Positions 23,703 to 37,431 are shown, counted from the first letter of the stretch. The stretch is DNA of 64,000 nt from Rhynchosporium graminicola (GCA_900074885.1 FJUW01000012.1:558001-622000); one strand, 5' to 3'. Notes: generated by a model from the letters alone, not told the origin. A program made the numbers and translations.

Positions 23703-26700
23703 ATGAGCAACCTTCTCTGGAAATTCTACCATAACGAGGATGTCGAGAAATTTCGACACCTCCTGTCCAGTGGCAGCCAAGCCACCCAGTATACGCCGAA
23801 AAACGGAGCTCTTGGAAATACGCAAAGTTGGGGAAGCATAACTGGGAGCCAGGGGGGATTTGCGACATCCCCGAGAAATGTCACAAAGCATCGAAAGGTA
23901 TCTGGGCAACAGGTTGCTGCTGGTTCTAAAGGCCTGAATACGAGTCTCAATAGAGCGGATGTCAATGGCAGAGACCATGCTGGACTCACGATTTTACATC
24001 GAGCTGCGTCATCAAACTCGAAGGTCACAACGAGCTTCGCACTGGCGCTTCTCGAACATCCTGCTATTGATATATACGTGCAAGATACCGAGAATGGATG
24101 GACAGCGTTGCACAGAGCTTTGTATTTTGGAAACATTACCGTCGCGAGAGCTATCGTGGAGAAGGACAACCAAGATCTAGGTAGTCATGTTGGGATCGCC
24201 GTACAAAGGGCAGCAAGTTCTGTAATCAAAGTCAAGGACTATGAAGGAAACAGCCCTTTCGATGTCTACAACGCTACCATTGCTCGACGATCTCTCCTAG
24301 TCGATAATCATGGCGATGGCTCAGATGACGAAACAGATGATGCCGCGTTGGTAGAGGCCGGATCAGTAGAATTTAATCCATTCACATATTCAATCGATGG
24401 CGACGAAGTCTTTGCCTGGGGAAGCAGCCGCAACCATGGACTAGGTTTTAAAGACCAAGATGACCGTCAACATCCCGAAAAGATTGTTCTGAAAAGGCCC
24501 GACCATTTGCTATTTCGATTCTACCGGGAGTATGTAGAATCGTCTGAAGCTAAGGATTCGGCTTTCATAAAGCCTTCGTCGCTGCCCAAATCTGTTTTGG
24601 AGCTTCCCACTTTGATCACCAATCGTCCTATCACGATACAGGACATGGAGCTTTCCAAGCTACATAGTGCTATCCTCACGACTGATCCCGAATCCAATCT
24701 TTACATGTGTGGTTTTGGTCCAGGTGGTAGGCTAGGAACTGGGGATGAGATCACCCGGTTCTCATACGTTCCAATAGAAGAAGGTGCTCTCGCCGGGAGG
24801 AAGGTTAGTAAGATTGCTCTTGGCCAAAACCATTCTTTAGCTGTCACTTCAGACGGGTCTCTGATGTCCTGGGGAACCAACACATATGGTCAGCTGGGGT
24901 ACACCTTGCCTCGTCCAGCGATGAAGGATGAAGAACCTGTCTGCTCTACACCACGGCAAATCTTTGGACCTTTGAAGCGAGAAGCCATCGTTGGCATTAC
25001 GGCTTCAGCCATCCATTCCGTGGCACATACTTCCACGTCTCTATTCACATGGGGTAAGAATGAAGGTCAATTGGGCTTGATGGATTCCGATTCCCGCAGT
25101 CTCGAAACGCAGCCAGTGCCTCGTAAAGTTGCGGCTTCTCTGTTCAAAGCAGCCATTACCATGGTATCAGCGATTAATTCCGCAACCGTCGTGTTGCTGG
25201 CAAATCACACCGTCTGTGTGTTCACGAATTACGGATACAACATCGTCAAGTTCCCGTTATCTGAAAGTTTCGCGAATTATCATTTGAAATCTAACGCCCT
25301 TACGACACGGTATGAGTCGACGACGAACCATATTTCGCATATCACTGCCGGCGGAGACACGATTGGTAAGTCTATGAAATCACAGCAGCTCTACTCAAAC
25401 TTTGGGTTTGGATTATGAGACTCAGTACTTCCACGTGTTTCAGTTATCTTCCACCTTGATCTTTACTTTCCATAACAGTAACTAATATGGATTTCTAGGA
25501 GCTGTTTCGAGTCGTGGCGATCTGTTCACCGTCAGCGTTCGAAGCACTCCTACCAACGCTACTACAAGTACCACCAATCCAGCAAAGATCAAGGACTCAC
25601 TGTCCGCTCCTGAACGAGTCTGGTCCTTGCGTAAGGGACACTGGGACGGAGTCAAATCCGTGGGCATTACTGAAAATGGCTCGGTAATCGTGTGTACCCA
25701 GGCTGGTGCAGTGTGGCGTCGAGTCAAGCGGGCCAACATCAAAGATGCGTTTCTTGAGACCAAAACCTTCAGACGCAAGGACTTCAAATTTCAACGAGTT
25801 CCAGGTTTGACCAAAGTGGCGTCCGTCCGGAGCACAACTTTTGGTGTCTACGCAGCTATTCGAAAGGACTGTGATGTGACGAGGACTCAGATAGCAGTGA
25901 ATGAACAAGGTCTTTGGTCTGATTTAGCTCGACTGCTTAGTATTCGAGACATTCAAGCATCTGAAGTGCCTCACGACGAGGAAGATACAGACACACCTCG
26001 CTTCTGGGCGCCAGCTTTGCCCAAGGATTTATTTGAGCCTCTAAAACGTGCAGTTCTCATTTCGCCTGATCTTGAAGGCGATGTTTGTCGCCTTTTTGCT
26101 GGCCAGCCTCCAGATGATAGTTACGATGTCAATATTGCAACGTCTAGTTCGGAAGTACGGATTCCCATGCATGGATTCATACTATCCCGAAGCCCTGTAA
26201 TTCGGAAACTTATGAAAGACTTCCGACTAACGAGTTCGGCTTCAGTACCTGATGTGCTTGTTATTCGGAATAGCCTAGGCACCACAGGTGACCCGATGAA
26301 TGCAGCCGATATTGCCAAACCGGAAATCTTGTTCCAAGGAATTGACTTCATCACTCTTATTAATCTCGCTGTATACCTGTACACCGACACAGTGATCGAT
26401 GTTTGGCATTTTACCCGCCATTCCCCAAAAATGGCTTACAGATATCGACAAGTGCGGGTAGAAGTCATGAAAATTGCAGGCCACCTGAAGATCTCTAAAC
26501 TCGAGGCTGCCGTACGTCTCATGTCCGAGCCTGATAGACAGATGAACATCGACATGGCTGGAGCTCTCCAGGACGCAACCTTTTTCAATGATGGGGACAC
26601 AATCATCGAGCTGGCCGGTTCCGAGGTGCGTGTTCATAGTGCAATATTGTGTCAACGATGTCCTTTCTTCGAAGGTCTCTTTAATGGTCGTGCTGGGGGA

Positions 26701-28607
26701 CAGTGGCTAGCCGAGAGACGGAATTTTAACTCCGATGCTGTCCGAATCGACTTGAAGCATGTTCAACCTGAAGCTTTCCATCTCGTTCTGCGTTACATCT
26801 ACGCCGATGCCGGTGATGAGCTCTTCGATGACATTATTGCTTCCGACATTGATGAATTTTCGGAACTCTTGATGGATGTCCTCGCTATTAGTGATGAGCT
26901 GATGCTCGATCGGCTTTCTCAGATCTGCCAACGGGTCATGGGTCGCTTTGGTAAGTAGTGGTTTCAAGCAAAGTTTGAGCATGGAAAGCCTAACATTCCG
27001 TAGTAAACACCCGCAATGTCTGTAATCTGCTAAACGCCGTCGCCCCCTGCGCTGTGACAGCATTCAAAGATTCTGCCCTCGAGTATCTTTGCCTACAACT
27101 TGAGTCTATGCTTGAGAGCCACCTCCTAAACGACCTTGACAGTGACCTCCTCCTTGAACTGGATGAAGTCGTTCGAGCAAATCAGCTCAATTGTCTTCCA
27201 TTCGCGAAGAGTGGAAGGGCAGAACTTCTCTTGCATGAGAGACACCCGGATCTAGCCGAAGACATCCACGAAGAACGTCAGCGGAGAGTCAAGGAAATGG
27301 CTTATCGTGTAACCCCCAAAGACGACGACCATAGACTGTCAACTTCGTATCGAGGACGAATTGGGAGTCTCGATGATCACGCCCCAGGATCGCCAAGTCA
27401 AGAAAAACTGCGGCGAAAATTAAAGGTTGCCAGAAATGCACCTTTCAGTCCAAGCATTCGACCCAAAGACTCTACAGCAGACTTGATGTTTGACATGGAC
27501 GATGATGAGGTACTAGCAGCTGAGAGCCCGCTGACTTTGAAGCCATCAACAGATTCGAAAGAGAGCAATGCTGGCGGTTCAGAGATTCGTAAATTATCGT
27601 GGGCCGAACCTCGATATGCTCCGGATGGCGAAAACTTGCTCGCTACTTCAGCTGGGCTGGGCGTGCAATACCCGGTCGAGGGTCAACCAATTGGTACCAA
27701 GACATGGTTGTCTCCTGCACTTCCGTCGTCAAAACTTGATATGAAAGAGATCATGGCCCAAGCTTCCTCAAGCCGCACCTCCGCGCTATCACAGAGCCTA
27801 TCGGCTCAGAAGGCCGAAGACGAAGCAGCCAATAAGCAAGCCCGATTGAAATTGTCTCAGAAGGAGCGCAAGAGACAGCAGCTGATGATGCAGCAGAGCA
27901 ATGAGAAGCCCCAGATCTCACTTAACAAGGAAGATGGAAAGCCAGCCTCACCTTGGCAAGTGGCCGGCTTGGGCTCAAAGACTTCATTGAAAGACGTCTT
28001 GAGCGAACCGAAGCCTTCGGCTGATTTAGCTGCAAAATCTTTAGCTTCTCCAAGTCCTTCGCATTCTTCCGCACCAAGACGAACAGCGTCACCCGATACT
28101 CGATTCGCAGGTCAAAGTCGGAGTGGAAATAACAGCAGCAATGCAAAGAAAGGGCAAAGTTCATCTGCTGGTTCCTTGCGGCCAAGTATAGATACCCGAT
28201 TTGCGAAGTCTTCCCCAATCGTGCCTCACTCGAAATCTTACACAACGCTTGTAGGCAAAGCCGAGCCTTCATTGCAGCTATCAATGTCGGATATTATTGG
28301 GCAGCAGAGGCGAGAACAGGAGGTGATTAAAGAAGCCGTCGCGAAGCGAAGTCTCCAAGAGATTCAAGAGGAACAAGCTTTTCAGGAGTGGTGGGATCAG
28401 GAGAGTAAAAGAGCTCAGGAGCAGGAAGTTGCCAGGTCGAAAAACAACCAGTTTGCTAAGAATAGTAAAAGTGGCAGTAGCCGTGGTAAAGGCGGCTCAA
28501 TAGGACGAGGTGGCAGAGGGAGAGGTGGAGCTGGAGCTGGAGGTGACGACACTCCGTCGCGAGGCAGAGGAAGAGGTGGCTCGGGAAAAGCAGCGGGGCC
28601 ATCGTGA
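23703..28607 (+). CDS. Ankyrin-RCC1-double BTB protein, IBtk-like Cul3 adaptor
   Basis: Inferred exons 23703-25365, 25499-26950 and 27004-28607, about 1572 aa. Order of parts: ankyrin repeats (about 75-190, TILHRAASSNSK and GWTALHRALYFGNITVARAI), then RCC1 repeats (about 235-640, EVFAWGSSRNHGLGF, NLYMCGFGPGGRLGTG, LFTWGKNEGQLGL). A first BTB (about 765-880, MHGFILSRSPVIRKLM) and a second BTB (about 915-1030, RVHSAILCQRCPFFEGLF) follow. The protein ends in a disordered, coiled and RG-rich tail. This arrangement is that of the inhibitor of Bruton tyrosine kinase family, whose members act as substrate adaptors for Cullin-3 ubiquitin ligases. The fungal function is inferred. The first BTB is split by a long insertion containing VIRNSLGTTGDP. 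Both introns restore frame cleanly. Confidence 0.9.
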
Positions 28608-29912
28608 TGATTAATTTCTTGTACATACGTATTCCTAGGAGGGTTCGAGAGGCGTTCTGGTTAGAGGATTGCAGCAATGCTCCGCATATGATTGAGATGC
28701 TGCTGGCGTTCAGAACAACTACAAATTACACTTTCGATAAAGCAGACGCTGTGTAGGAAAATGATCTTGGATGACGTGTAGCCTTTGGGTCACATACATA
28801 TCAGATTGAATTTATAGAAACCGAGCTTTCTTCACCTCAAAGTTCTTTAGAATTGAAGCTGGGCGAGTTCATTTCGATGAGACAACAGCCTTGCATACCT
28901 CGCAACCCAAAGGTTGAACTACTATCAATTTTTCCTAGTCATGAAACATGACAATGTACAAAATCGTTGTCAGGAACAAGCAGTGATAGACTACAAATCA
29001 TGAAAACGACCTAAGCTACAGAGGTTGTGGCTTGGTAAAATGTGGAAGGAACTTGGGAAATCGTCTTCATAGGAGTTCCTCAAGACATAGCGAAGGCATG
29101 CATAGGGTTTCGCTTCCCCAGGCCGGTAGCAAAACCAGATAAATCGCACATGTTGGTTGACTTGATCATAGGATTTCAAACAGCTTAGCTTAGCTTTCCT
29201 TTTCTTCACTTCTCCTCTGTTCTCGTCTATTCTTCTTCATCATGGTTTAAATCTTACAAGGGGAGGAGGACTTAGGTGTGTCCTTGCTCCATACGCGCGC
29301 AAATTCACCATCCTCGCGACCTATTCCTGCTTGCTTGCCTGTACGTATACATACCTATGCACAATCGAAACAGACGAGGTGAGGTAAGGCGAGGCGAGAC
29401 GAGCCTCATCCGGCAGACGACAGAGACGCACAAGCCACCAGATCCGACCAGACGAGGGCGAGATCAAAAATAGGATCCGTCCCTAGGTAGGTCGGTAATG
29501 CACTCGATCCCGTCGGCAATGCTCTGCTCGCATGCTTCCCAATCCGGGTATCGCGCCTAGTGAAACGAGATAGCCGAAAAGAACCCTTCTAATTCAGCCC
29601 GAGCAAACCCAATTCAACCAAACCCGTATACAACTCCAGCCAAGCCAGCATTATAACCCATGCCAAATGATCCTTTCTCCGTGCATGCGACTTTTCCTTT
29701 CAAATTTTTTATCCCGGAAGATGACATCAGAAAACAGCGAAACCTCATTACGAGACATTAAAATCAGGGCATACTGTAACGATAATCGGGAGGACTGAAT
29801 CAGCATTCTCGTGCCACCAAATCAGATAAGTAGGTAGATAGATGTTTTGAAATGCTTTTTTGGTTTCTACGCCACAAGTGGCTGATTCTCGATCCGGGGT
29901 TATCGGGCCGCA
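28608..29912. other. Convergent 3' spacer
   Basis: 1.3 kb between two convergent genes. It contains a G/A-rich degenerate repeat around 29378-29405 (gaggtgaggtaaggcgaggc) and a cctaggtaggt motif at 29482. No gene was seen. Confidence 0.55.
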
Positions 29913-32413
29913 TCACCTGCAGTTAAAAACGCTCAGATATCCACTCTTTACAAGCTCTCGCAGCTTGTGAAAAGTGTCGAAAGAAGATCCCGCTGGACTC
30001 GGCTTCGGATTCGGATTCGGGATATTCTGTGCTGTCTCCCCTTCCTTCACCTCCTCGCTGACTGTGACATTCCTACCTTCTTCGGTCGCGGTAGCCAGAT
30101 CAGCTAAGCGTTGCAGACTTTGGCTCGCGACAGAAGCATGTTTAGTCTCGGCAGTACTAAGATTGAACGGTGGTGCAGATTTACTAGCTGGTTGGTATCT
30201 CTGGGCAATTAATACCCGGACAGCCGCGTCCCAAGTCGAAGGTGCGTTTCGAGCCTCCAGAATCAGAGTCCTCAAAGCCTCTTCGGCCTCATCTCGTGTA
30301 ACCTCGTATTCTGTAAGGTCCAGGAGAGCTAATGCAACCAGGGTCGTGCATTGGTAGGTCAATGGCGAAACAAGGCCCGAATTGCTAATGATTTGCGAGA
30401 GGTTGTTCAGTGCGATTCCCTTGAGCTCGATTGGCTCCAAAGTGGCGAGAGTCAGGCCCACTAGTATGCGCAAGTGCCAGTAGCACATGTGAAGAAGGGG
30501 TGCATTTGATGGCTGCAATGCTGAAGCAGGGAGAGATTCTCGAAAACGTTCGAGCTCTCCTCGGAGGAGCGTCCCGTATACTGCGTCTCGAGGGATACTT
30601 AGATTAGGAAGATCTGTAGGAGCCAGTGTGACAGCAGCGGTGTGACCTAATATTATTGATAGGCCTACAAAAGTTAGCAATGATGTTAACCCCCAAGCAT
30701 CGAACATTCTTACGAGCTAGTTGGTAGAGATTGTCTCCCAACAGAGCTTGGTCTTCGGGGTATACAACCACGCTACTATCAGGAATCAGTGACGGACTAG
30801 CTGTGCTTGACGCATGCCACCTGTCCATTATCACCAAACTCCACCAAAGCCTTCTTGCAAGTCTGTCATCTGTGTCGGGATCGTCTTCCCCCATTAGGTG
30901 CGATGGCTTATGAAAATGCAACCTCATTGAATAAGCTATTCCCACGGCACCTCCAAGCCATGAGGATCGGGATCGAGATCGGCCATCATGTCCAGGCGTA
31001 TATGGGGGTCGGTTTTCGGCCTCGGTAGCTAAGAGCAGCATCGTTTGGAGGTAGACGATGTTTATTGTGAATGATTGAGTTGCTAGTGACTCTAAATCTG
31101 TGAGAGCAAGCAGCTGAGCTGCTTTTCGGGGGTTCGGCGCCTCGCTGTCGTACGGGGTTGGAGAAGGATGAGAGCGAACAGCAGCAAGCAAAGCCTCATG
31201 AAAAGCTTCTCGCAATGACACTGGGCATCCCATAAGTCGTGCAAGTACTTTGCCTCTGGTTGTTTCAAGGATTGGATAAGAAGGATGTATGATTCCGTAA
31301 TATCTGGGCGAGGTATTAGTATTAGACTGAGCAACAAGACACAATCTCTATACCCATCAAAGATAGCATCATTTGGTTCCAATTTCCGCTCACTGTAGTT
31401 GTGATCTTGCGGAACATTTTCATAGGCACTCGTTTGAGGCCGTGTTACGTCCGGGGGTGGCTGTTTCCAAGAAGGTTGCGTTTGAAGACCATTAGGGGAG
31501 TAATTTGGATCTCTAAACATTTGCCCAGTGGGAGCATTCTGATTGGAAGTCATCGGGTACCCATGTGCCATATTTCTCAGTGGGTCCTGCGATTGACCCC
31601 ATGAGCCTAGCTGTCTCTGTGCTAGGAACGGCGAACCAAATTCACCCCCTGACGCAGTCGAATAAGTCCTCTTTCTTGGGGTATCTCCGGGCGGAGGAGG
31701 TGAAAATTCCACTGAAGGGCGATGCTGCGCTGAACTTTCTTGATGTGGATTATACTGCGGCACCATCTCACCACCTTGTCCATGAATGGCACCCTCGAGA
31801 GTATTCAAGCGATCCGCGAGCTCCTTGATGTATCTGATTCTGACATTAGCACGGTCGCGGAGGCATTAACTGCCCAGTGTCACGGAGCATACCCTTTGCT
31901 AGGTCCTCTCTTCATCGGCACCCTGCTGAACTGACAAGTTGTCCCGACACGTTTGCAGCTCGAACATTGCTCTTCCCCAGATTCTCCTGTCGCGTCGCAT
32001 TTTATCTTCTTGCGCCGGCATTCGTCACACGCTCTAGAGACTTTGGATCGCTTCCTGCTTGCCATTGAGCCATCTAGGGCACCATATTGCCCTCCCATCT
32101 GCTCCATAGAACCGTGATCACCTTGTATTTGAGGGTCGTGAGCTTGATCTTGCTCGTAATGGTGATTCGCAATGGGTTGTCCTTGGCTTCTCATGTCCTG
32201 ACCATCAGCCATATTTCCTCCTGGGCCAGAGCTCATAGCGGAGGCAAGAGCATGCGATGACAAGTGTGCTGCAATCTCTAGTTCATCTGTGTTTGGGAGG
32301 TCGGCATGTTGTTGTTGTTGTTGCTGCTGCTGCTGCTGGTGTTGACTCGACGTCGCTGAGTAGAATGGGCCGCCTTGGTCAGCAGCGACTGCGTTGGGGG
32401 AGGGGTAGGACAT
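29913..32413 (-). CDS. Zn2Cys6 transcription factor, Rgt1-like
   Basis: Inferred exons in coding order: 32413-31893, 31833-31354, 31303-30714 and 30664-29913, about 780 aa. A polyglutamine run (residues 26-35) precedes the binuclear cluster with Cys 129, 132, 139, 150, 153 and 160 (C-x2-C-x6-C-x10-C-x2-C-x6-C; core ACDECRRKKIKCD). Directly after it come PMKRGPSKGYIKELADRLN and NTLEG, a linker and coiled-coil start typical of the Rgt1 group that regulates sugar-transporter genes. The fungal-specific regulatory domain covers about 334-620 (YYGIIHPSYPILE, RLARRLWWSLVIMDRW). The first intron splits the Gly of PSKG, as expected. The target pathway is not shown here; a glucose-response role is an inference from family resemblance. 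Confidence 0.88.
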
Positions 32414-35101
32414 GTTCGGCGCGTTGAATAAAGGCAATGGCAAGGCAAGCTGCTAGCAATTCGACATGGACATGGACATGGATACGGGTGAGCGGGGTCC
32501 TGCAGCTGTAGAAATGTGTCAGTGAGTGAATATTGATATTGCAATTGCGATCCCGTGCTAATGTACTGTCCTTTGTTACACTGCACTTCGTTGCGGAGGT
32601 CAGGTCTGGTCTGGTCTCAGTAGAAGAGACCAACCCAGCACGGCGCGACAAGCAGAATCACGCCAGGGAGTCTGCCTCAATGAACTTACTTGTTGGCCAG
32701 ACGAAAGTGGAAAAGTTACGCGACCAAGATGTGCCTAACAAGCGGCACGGCGCACGCGAAGCGGATGCAATGCTGTGGTCGGTACGTTGTGAGATGTTGG
32801 GGAATTCCTGGTCGTCGTTGTCTGTCGTGAACTCGCAGTCCGGAACAACATTCAGCTAGGGACACGGCTCGACGTATGTGGAAACAGCGCTAACTTGAAT
32901 TGGCTAGACGGGTTCCTCCATGTAGCTTTGACCCTCGCCTCGGCTGCTTTGTTTGCCTTCCTATCGCTGATGGTGTTTCTTGTAGGTATTCATATCCAAG
33001 TTCTGGCCAACCTGCCCATGAGAAACGCATCAACTCAAGTCTAGCACCTCGAGCAGGAAGGGGACAAGCATAATTTACGAGCGAGAGGTTTCCTATGTGA
33101 GCACAACTTACATCAGTCAAGCTCTAGACGCAGAAGAGTGAGACTCACGAAACTCAATGGCTGAGGGGGGGATCGGGGACAGAAGGGTGGGTAAGGCTGG
33201 CAGAAGCGAAGTCGTCCCGTTCGAGGTTGAGAAAACATGACAGGGGATAGAATCACGGAGGGCTTTGAGCCTTGAAACTTCGGAGCTTTTCTGCATGTTT
33301 GATGGCAATGCAGCATGCCAGCCCGTACGCATGAGACAACACAAGGGTACAATACTCGGCTCCCCTTGCATTTCGACCCGGGCCGTTTGAACCTCCTTAA
33401 TTGGGCGTAACTGTTAATGCTTGCCCGAGAGCAGGCTGTCAGTCTATCACTGGTGCGGTGCGGTGCATCCTCATCATCATCAACAGCTGGAGACGAGCAC
33501 ATCACCTGAATTCACCTAGGAACGAGGCATCTTCAACAGCAATTATCGCAGGAGTTGATTTGGCCGCGGTCATCCACCGGCTGGGATGAGCCTAAAGCCA
33601 CCCAACATCAGGTAGAGGACATGGAAGATACAGTGCAGTGCAGTGCAGTGCAGTGCGCCAACTCGACCTTGCTTCAGGCACTGCACCTTCCTGCCCATTC
33701 AGCTCAGCAAGCATTTCTGCCGCACGAAGCTGCCTGTTCAGGCGGATGCAGCACTGAATCTTCCGCCACAGAACCAACACTCGTTAGTTACTCAGTCGGT
33801 CAGCTACTAGGCCCGAATTGAAAGCCGGACGGACTGGACAGACAGATTACGGAGACATCATGCGACACAAAACCGCCCTTGCCTGGCAGGGGCCCTGATC
33901 GTTTCAATGTTTTAGTTCCAGTGGGGAAATATATTTCCTCAATATCAACCTGCCAAGTGCGGGGTTTGGCTATCTGCAACTGGAGGGAGAAATTGGCATT
34001 GAATCAATACGATCGGATGATTCTTTTTGACAGCGGCCGAAGGAACGGAACGATCGTGGCTGTGGCCAGGGTTTCGATGCATCTTCGATTTGCTCGTACG
34101 CCTCAAAACTTTTCGTTACCAACTTAACAATCAAGCTCTTCCAAGGATATCTTGTCAGATCAAGAGTTCCATCCATGGGATGAGATGAGATGAGAAGAGA
34201 TGGGAGTGGGGAGTTTCACATTTTCAGAATGTTGAAGATTGACTCCAATTGGCCTGACCACAGGCACTTGGTATTAATGCGGCGGAAAAGGACTATGACA
34301 AATACCTACCTATGACTCCTGATAGCCCTGAACATCGGCCGGCAACTTTAGTTCTTCCATGGAAAGTGACCTCACCTACATTCCGAAAGTTTTGGGCGGC
34401 TGCTATTACATGTCATATGATGTCGAAGTCTCTCTATCCAGCCAGCTTTAGATGAAGCATCGGCATATACATCTCTAAATATGTGAGCTGACGGCAAATA
34501 CCACAAACGGGCGGGTATAGTGGGGTGGGGTCTGCCTGCTGTAAGTATGACCTGCAGTAAGCGGGGATTCCAGTGATCGATATTTTTCTCAGGCTCCATT
34601 TTCCCTGCACCATCGACAACCACCATTAACAACAAAACAGGGGTGCTCCTCTCCTCATAGACAGACAATGCGGGGTAGCTCGGGTTGAAAGCGCTTCAAC
34701 GTTTAAGCTGTTTTGATATATTGGCCATACATCCAAGCCTGCGGGTTTTTTTATCAGCGAGTTGGGACAGAAATATCCGGTATGGGCTTCTGACTACACG
34801 GCAGATGATGCCTGTGAGAAGTATTCCACAAACTAGTGGCGGATAAATATTTGACTGGTGGTGAAGGAATATCCTGAACAACATTGGAATACAAGACTGC
34901 CCATGCTCGATGCCAGATTCTTTCACGCGTATGCATATATGCGTATATGGTAATATATAATATTGAAATCTATGGACATCAAGCATTCTGTACTGAACAC
35001 CCCAACCTGCCACACTATGCGCCTAAGGATGATTCGTCGAGTCGTCGGCAGATGTATCCATGGGAATAATCGGTCGAAGGCCTGCTGCCTTTCCCCGAGG
35101 G
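32414..35101. other. Upstream region of the Zn2Cys6 gene
   Basis: 2.7 kb between two minus-strand regulator genes. It holds the promoter of the Zn2Cys6 factor and the 3' region of the copper-fist gene. A (CAGTG)n repeat is listed separately. The open frames here are short and rich in Cys, Pro and Arg by chance, so none is annotated. Confidence 0.55.
33631..33657. repeat. Pentanucleotide microsatellite (CAGTG)5
   Basis: Five uninterrupted CAGTG units plus a partial unit, upstream of the Zn2Cys6 gene. Confidence 0.9.
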
Positions 35102-36626
35102 TTATTGAGCCCAGTTGCTGTTCTCAGGAACTTCACAATGGCCATTGTTATATGGCCCTCCCGTCGGGACAAACGATTGCATCCAATCGTTATCATCTTC
35201 AGTAGGTAGGAGCTGAAAGTTTGCGGTGTCATCGAAAGGGGACATGTTTTGTCCAGATTTGCCATCATCGAGGTAACTGGCGGTTGAAAGACCGTGGTTG
35301 CTAACATAAGCTCCAGTTGTTTGTGCTTGTACGCCCTTAAGGAACGCATCCATATCAATGGATTCGAAATTGTTGCTTGCCAACATCTGGGCTTGAGGCA
35401 TGCCAATGTAAGACGATGCGGTGCTCAATCGGTAAGTATCGATTTCGCCAAGATCAGAAGTGTCAAAATCGGAACCATATTGGTTGCTGAGCAGAGGAGG
35501 ACGAGTACTGCTGTGTTCATTCAGAGGAATGAAATCCTCGACTTCGGAGATTTCACCAGAGGTTGAAGTCGTCGTCAAGGCTGGATGATCGGTACTGCTG
35601 AAATCGAATCCGGTAAAAGAAGGAGCTTGGCTGTATGACGAGGTAGCGAAATTGTCATTGTTGAAGTCAAGTCCATCATAGTGTGACCAGTCGATAGATG
35701 CCGAGCTCAAGCCTGCAGAAAACATGGGAGCTTCGTGATCCGGAGCGCTAGCAAAGCCATCGAGAGATTGTAGGAAATTGAAGTCCCCAGGAACGGTTGA
35801 CAAGTCGAGAGGCGGAAGCTGAGCGTTCCGTTGATCCAGGACGGACTGAGGCATCATGTCAGGTGACCCGTGTTCAGATTTTACCATTCGCTGTTCTTGT
35901 TGGGCGCTGACCATCGAGTCCCTGATGTGAGAGTCGCTGTGTAACGCATCGATGGTATTGGTGTGAGGTAAATTATCAACAGATCTATTGGCTAGACCAG
36001 CAGGGGACGGGCCATGGATTGAATTATTCCTTGGCACAACATATGGTAAGCCACATTTAGAGGCCATGTTGTTATGCCTGTGAACCGGTTTGTGATGACC
36101 ATTAGTAAAGATGGTCAATCCTCCATCCGATTGCGCAGTGAGAGCTCTTGGTCTGCGATTCTCCTCTTTCGGTGCTGAGGATAATGAAGGCTCGTCCGAG
36201 TCGGATTCAGGCACAGGATCCAGGTACTCTTTCTTCAGAGCACAAGTGCATCGGCCTGTGTGACTACAACAGCAGCTGTCCGCTATCGAATATCAGAAAC
36301 TGCTGTTGATGTTTCTTTGAAAAGCCCATGGAATACTCACCCTGAGGATCGGTATCATGGCTACAGGCGCCCTTGCTGTGCGCCTTCTCGCCACACTCAC
36401 ACCGAACATGCGCGGAACGAGATTTGCGGAGGGTGCGACAATGGGTACATTGTGAGACTGGACGACCCTGAAGTGTGGCTCTGTTAGTACTGACATTGTA
36501 TTGATCTCCGACGATGCGTACCTTCTTATTGATGTGTTGCAATGGTCGATCAGCGTGCTGGCAGTTGCTGACACGATGGCCGCGAACGCATGCCTCGCAG
36601 GCCCATTTCTCGCCTTTGATCAGCAT
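35102..36626 (-). CDS. Copper-fist transcription factor
   Basis: Inferred exons in coding order: 36626-36522, 36467-36341 and 36282-35102, about 470 aa. The N-terminus is a complete copper-fist: Cys10, Cys13, Cys22 and His24 in KWACEACVRGHRVSNCQHAD, followed by DRPLQHINKKGRPVSQC, where GRP (36-38) is the minor-groove contact. Cys-rich copper-sensing blocks follow (HVRCECGEKAHSKGAC and DSCCCSHTGRCTCALKKE). The C-terminal two thirds are disordered, with acidic and Ser/Thr-rich segments that could activate transcription. Members (Ace1, Mac1, Cuf1, GRISEA) switch metal-homeostasis genes with copper. Which way this one works cannot be decided from sequence. An acceptor in GATAG at 36283 was chosen because a nearer CAG would break the CCCSH block. 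Confidence 0.92.
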
Positions 36627-36825
36627 GGCGAAGTAGCGATGTTGATTTTTGATTTGGATGAGGATAGCTAGTAGATGGCGTGCGGAATTTCGTAACAGGA
36701 CGACAAAGAGTCGAAAGAATAAAGAAGCGTCGAAAGGGAGGGGTGTGATTGTAGGCAATCGCGAACGATTGCAGAGTCGAATCGTCGAGTCTTAATGCGA
36801 ATTTAAGGAGATGTCTATACGGTCG

Positions 36826-36862
36826 TGCGTTCGTTCGTTCGTTCGTTCGGTCGGTCGGTCGT
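36826..36862. repeat. Tetranucleotide repeat (CGTT)n to (CGGT)n
   Basis: About five cgtt/gttc units run directly into three cggt units, about 200 bp upstream of the copper-fist ATG, so probably within its promoter or leader. Confidence 0.85.
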
Positions 36863-37279
36863 GAAAAATGTAGCCCCCGTGGTATATTCCGTCCAATTTA
36901 ATCAATCCAATTCAATCAAAGACTCCGAGTTGGTTCCAACGCCTGACAGATGCGAGAAAAGGCTGAGGGGAGAGTGAAATTAACAAATGGCAAAGCCTTG
37001 CACCGCACGGCGCCGGCTGAAGCAGCAGGACACCGACTGTCGGTTAGGGCGACCAAAATAGGAGGCGGCTAGCTGGCTATCACAAGATGATGGGTGAGCT
37101 GTAGAAAAACCAGGAGCGAGAAGATGGTGGGGGCTGTGGAGGTTGATGTAGTGGGAGTACGGTGGTCGAGGAGAGTGGGTGTAACCAAAAGTGCAGTTGC
37201 AGTGCAGTTCCAGTGCAGGGCGGATAGGGCACGAGTCGGCCTGGTGGAAGATCGCTGGTGGCTGAATGTAGCACGGTTC

Positions 37280-37310
37280 GGTGTTGGGGTTGGTGTTGGT
37301 GTTGGTGCTT
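37280..37310. repeat. Hexanucleotide repeat (GGTGTT)n
   Basis: Imperfect ggtgtt/ggggtt units, G-rich on the plus strand, upstream of the copper-fist gene. Confidence 0.75.
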
Positions 37311-37404
37311 TTTCGGTGGACGTGACTGGCTGGCTGGCAACCTCGAACTCGACAAGCACGAGCACCTGCAGGACCAGAGATTGGAAGGTACCTAGTGACT
37401 ATAT

Positions 37405-37431
37405 TGCCTAGGTAGGTAGGTAGGTAGGTGA
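37405..37431. repeat. Tetranucleotide microsatellite (TAGG)n
   Basis: Five to six tagg units that begin at a CCTAGG palindrome. The same motif recurs at 53634-53660 and 54491-54548. Confidence 0.85.

Noticed and set aside
23476..23706. 76-codon open frame ending ATGA-style on the IBtk-like start codon
   Set aside because: It has no ATG (begins GTG), so unlike the ZDS1 and phytochrome uORFs it cannot be a standard uORF.
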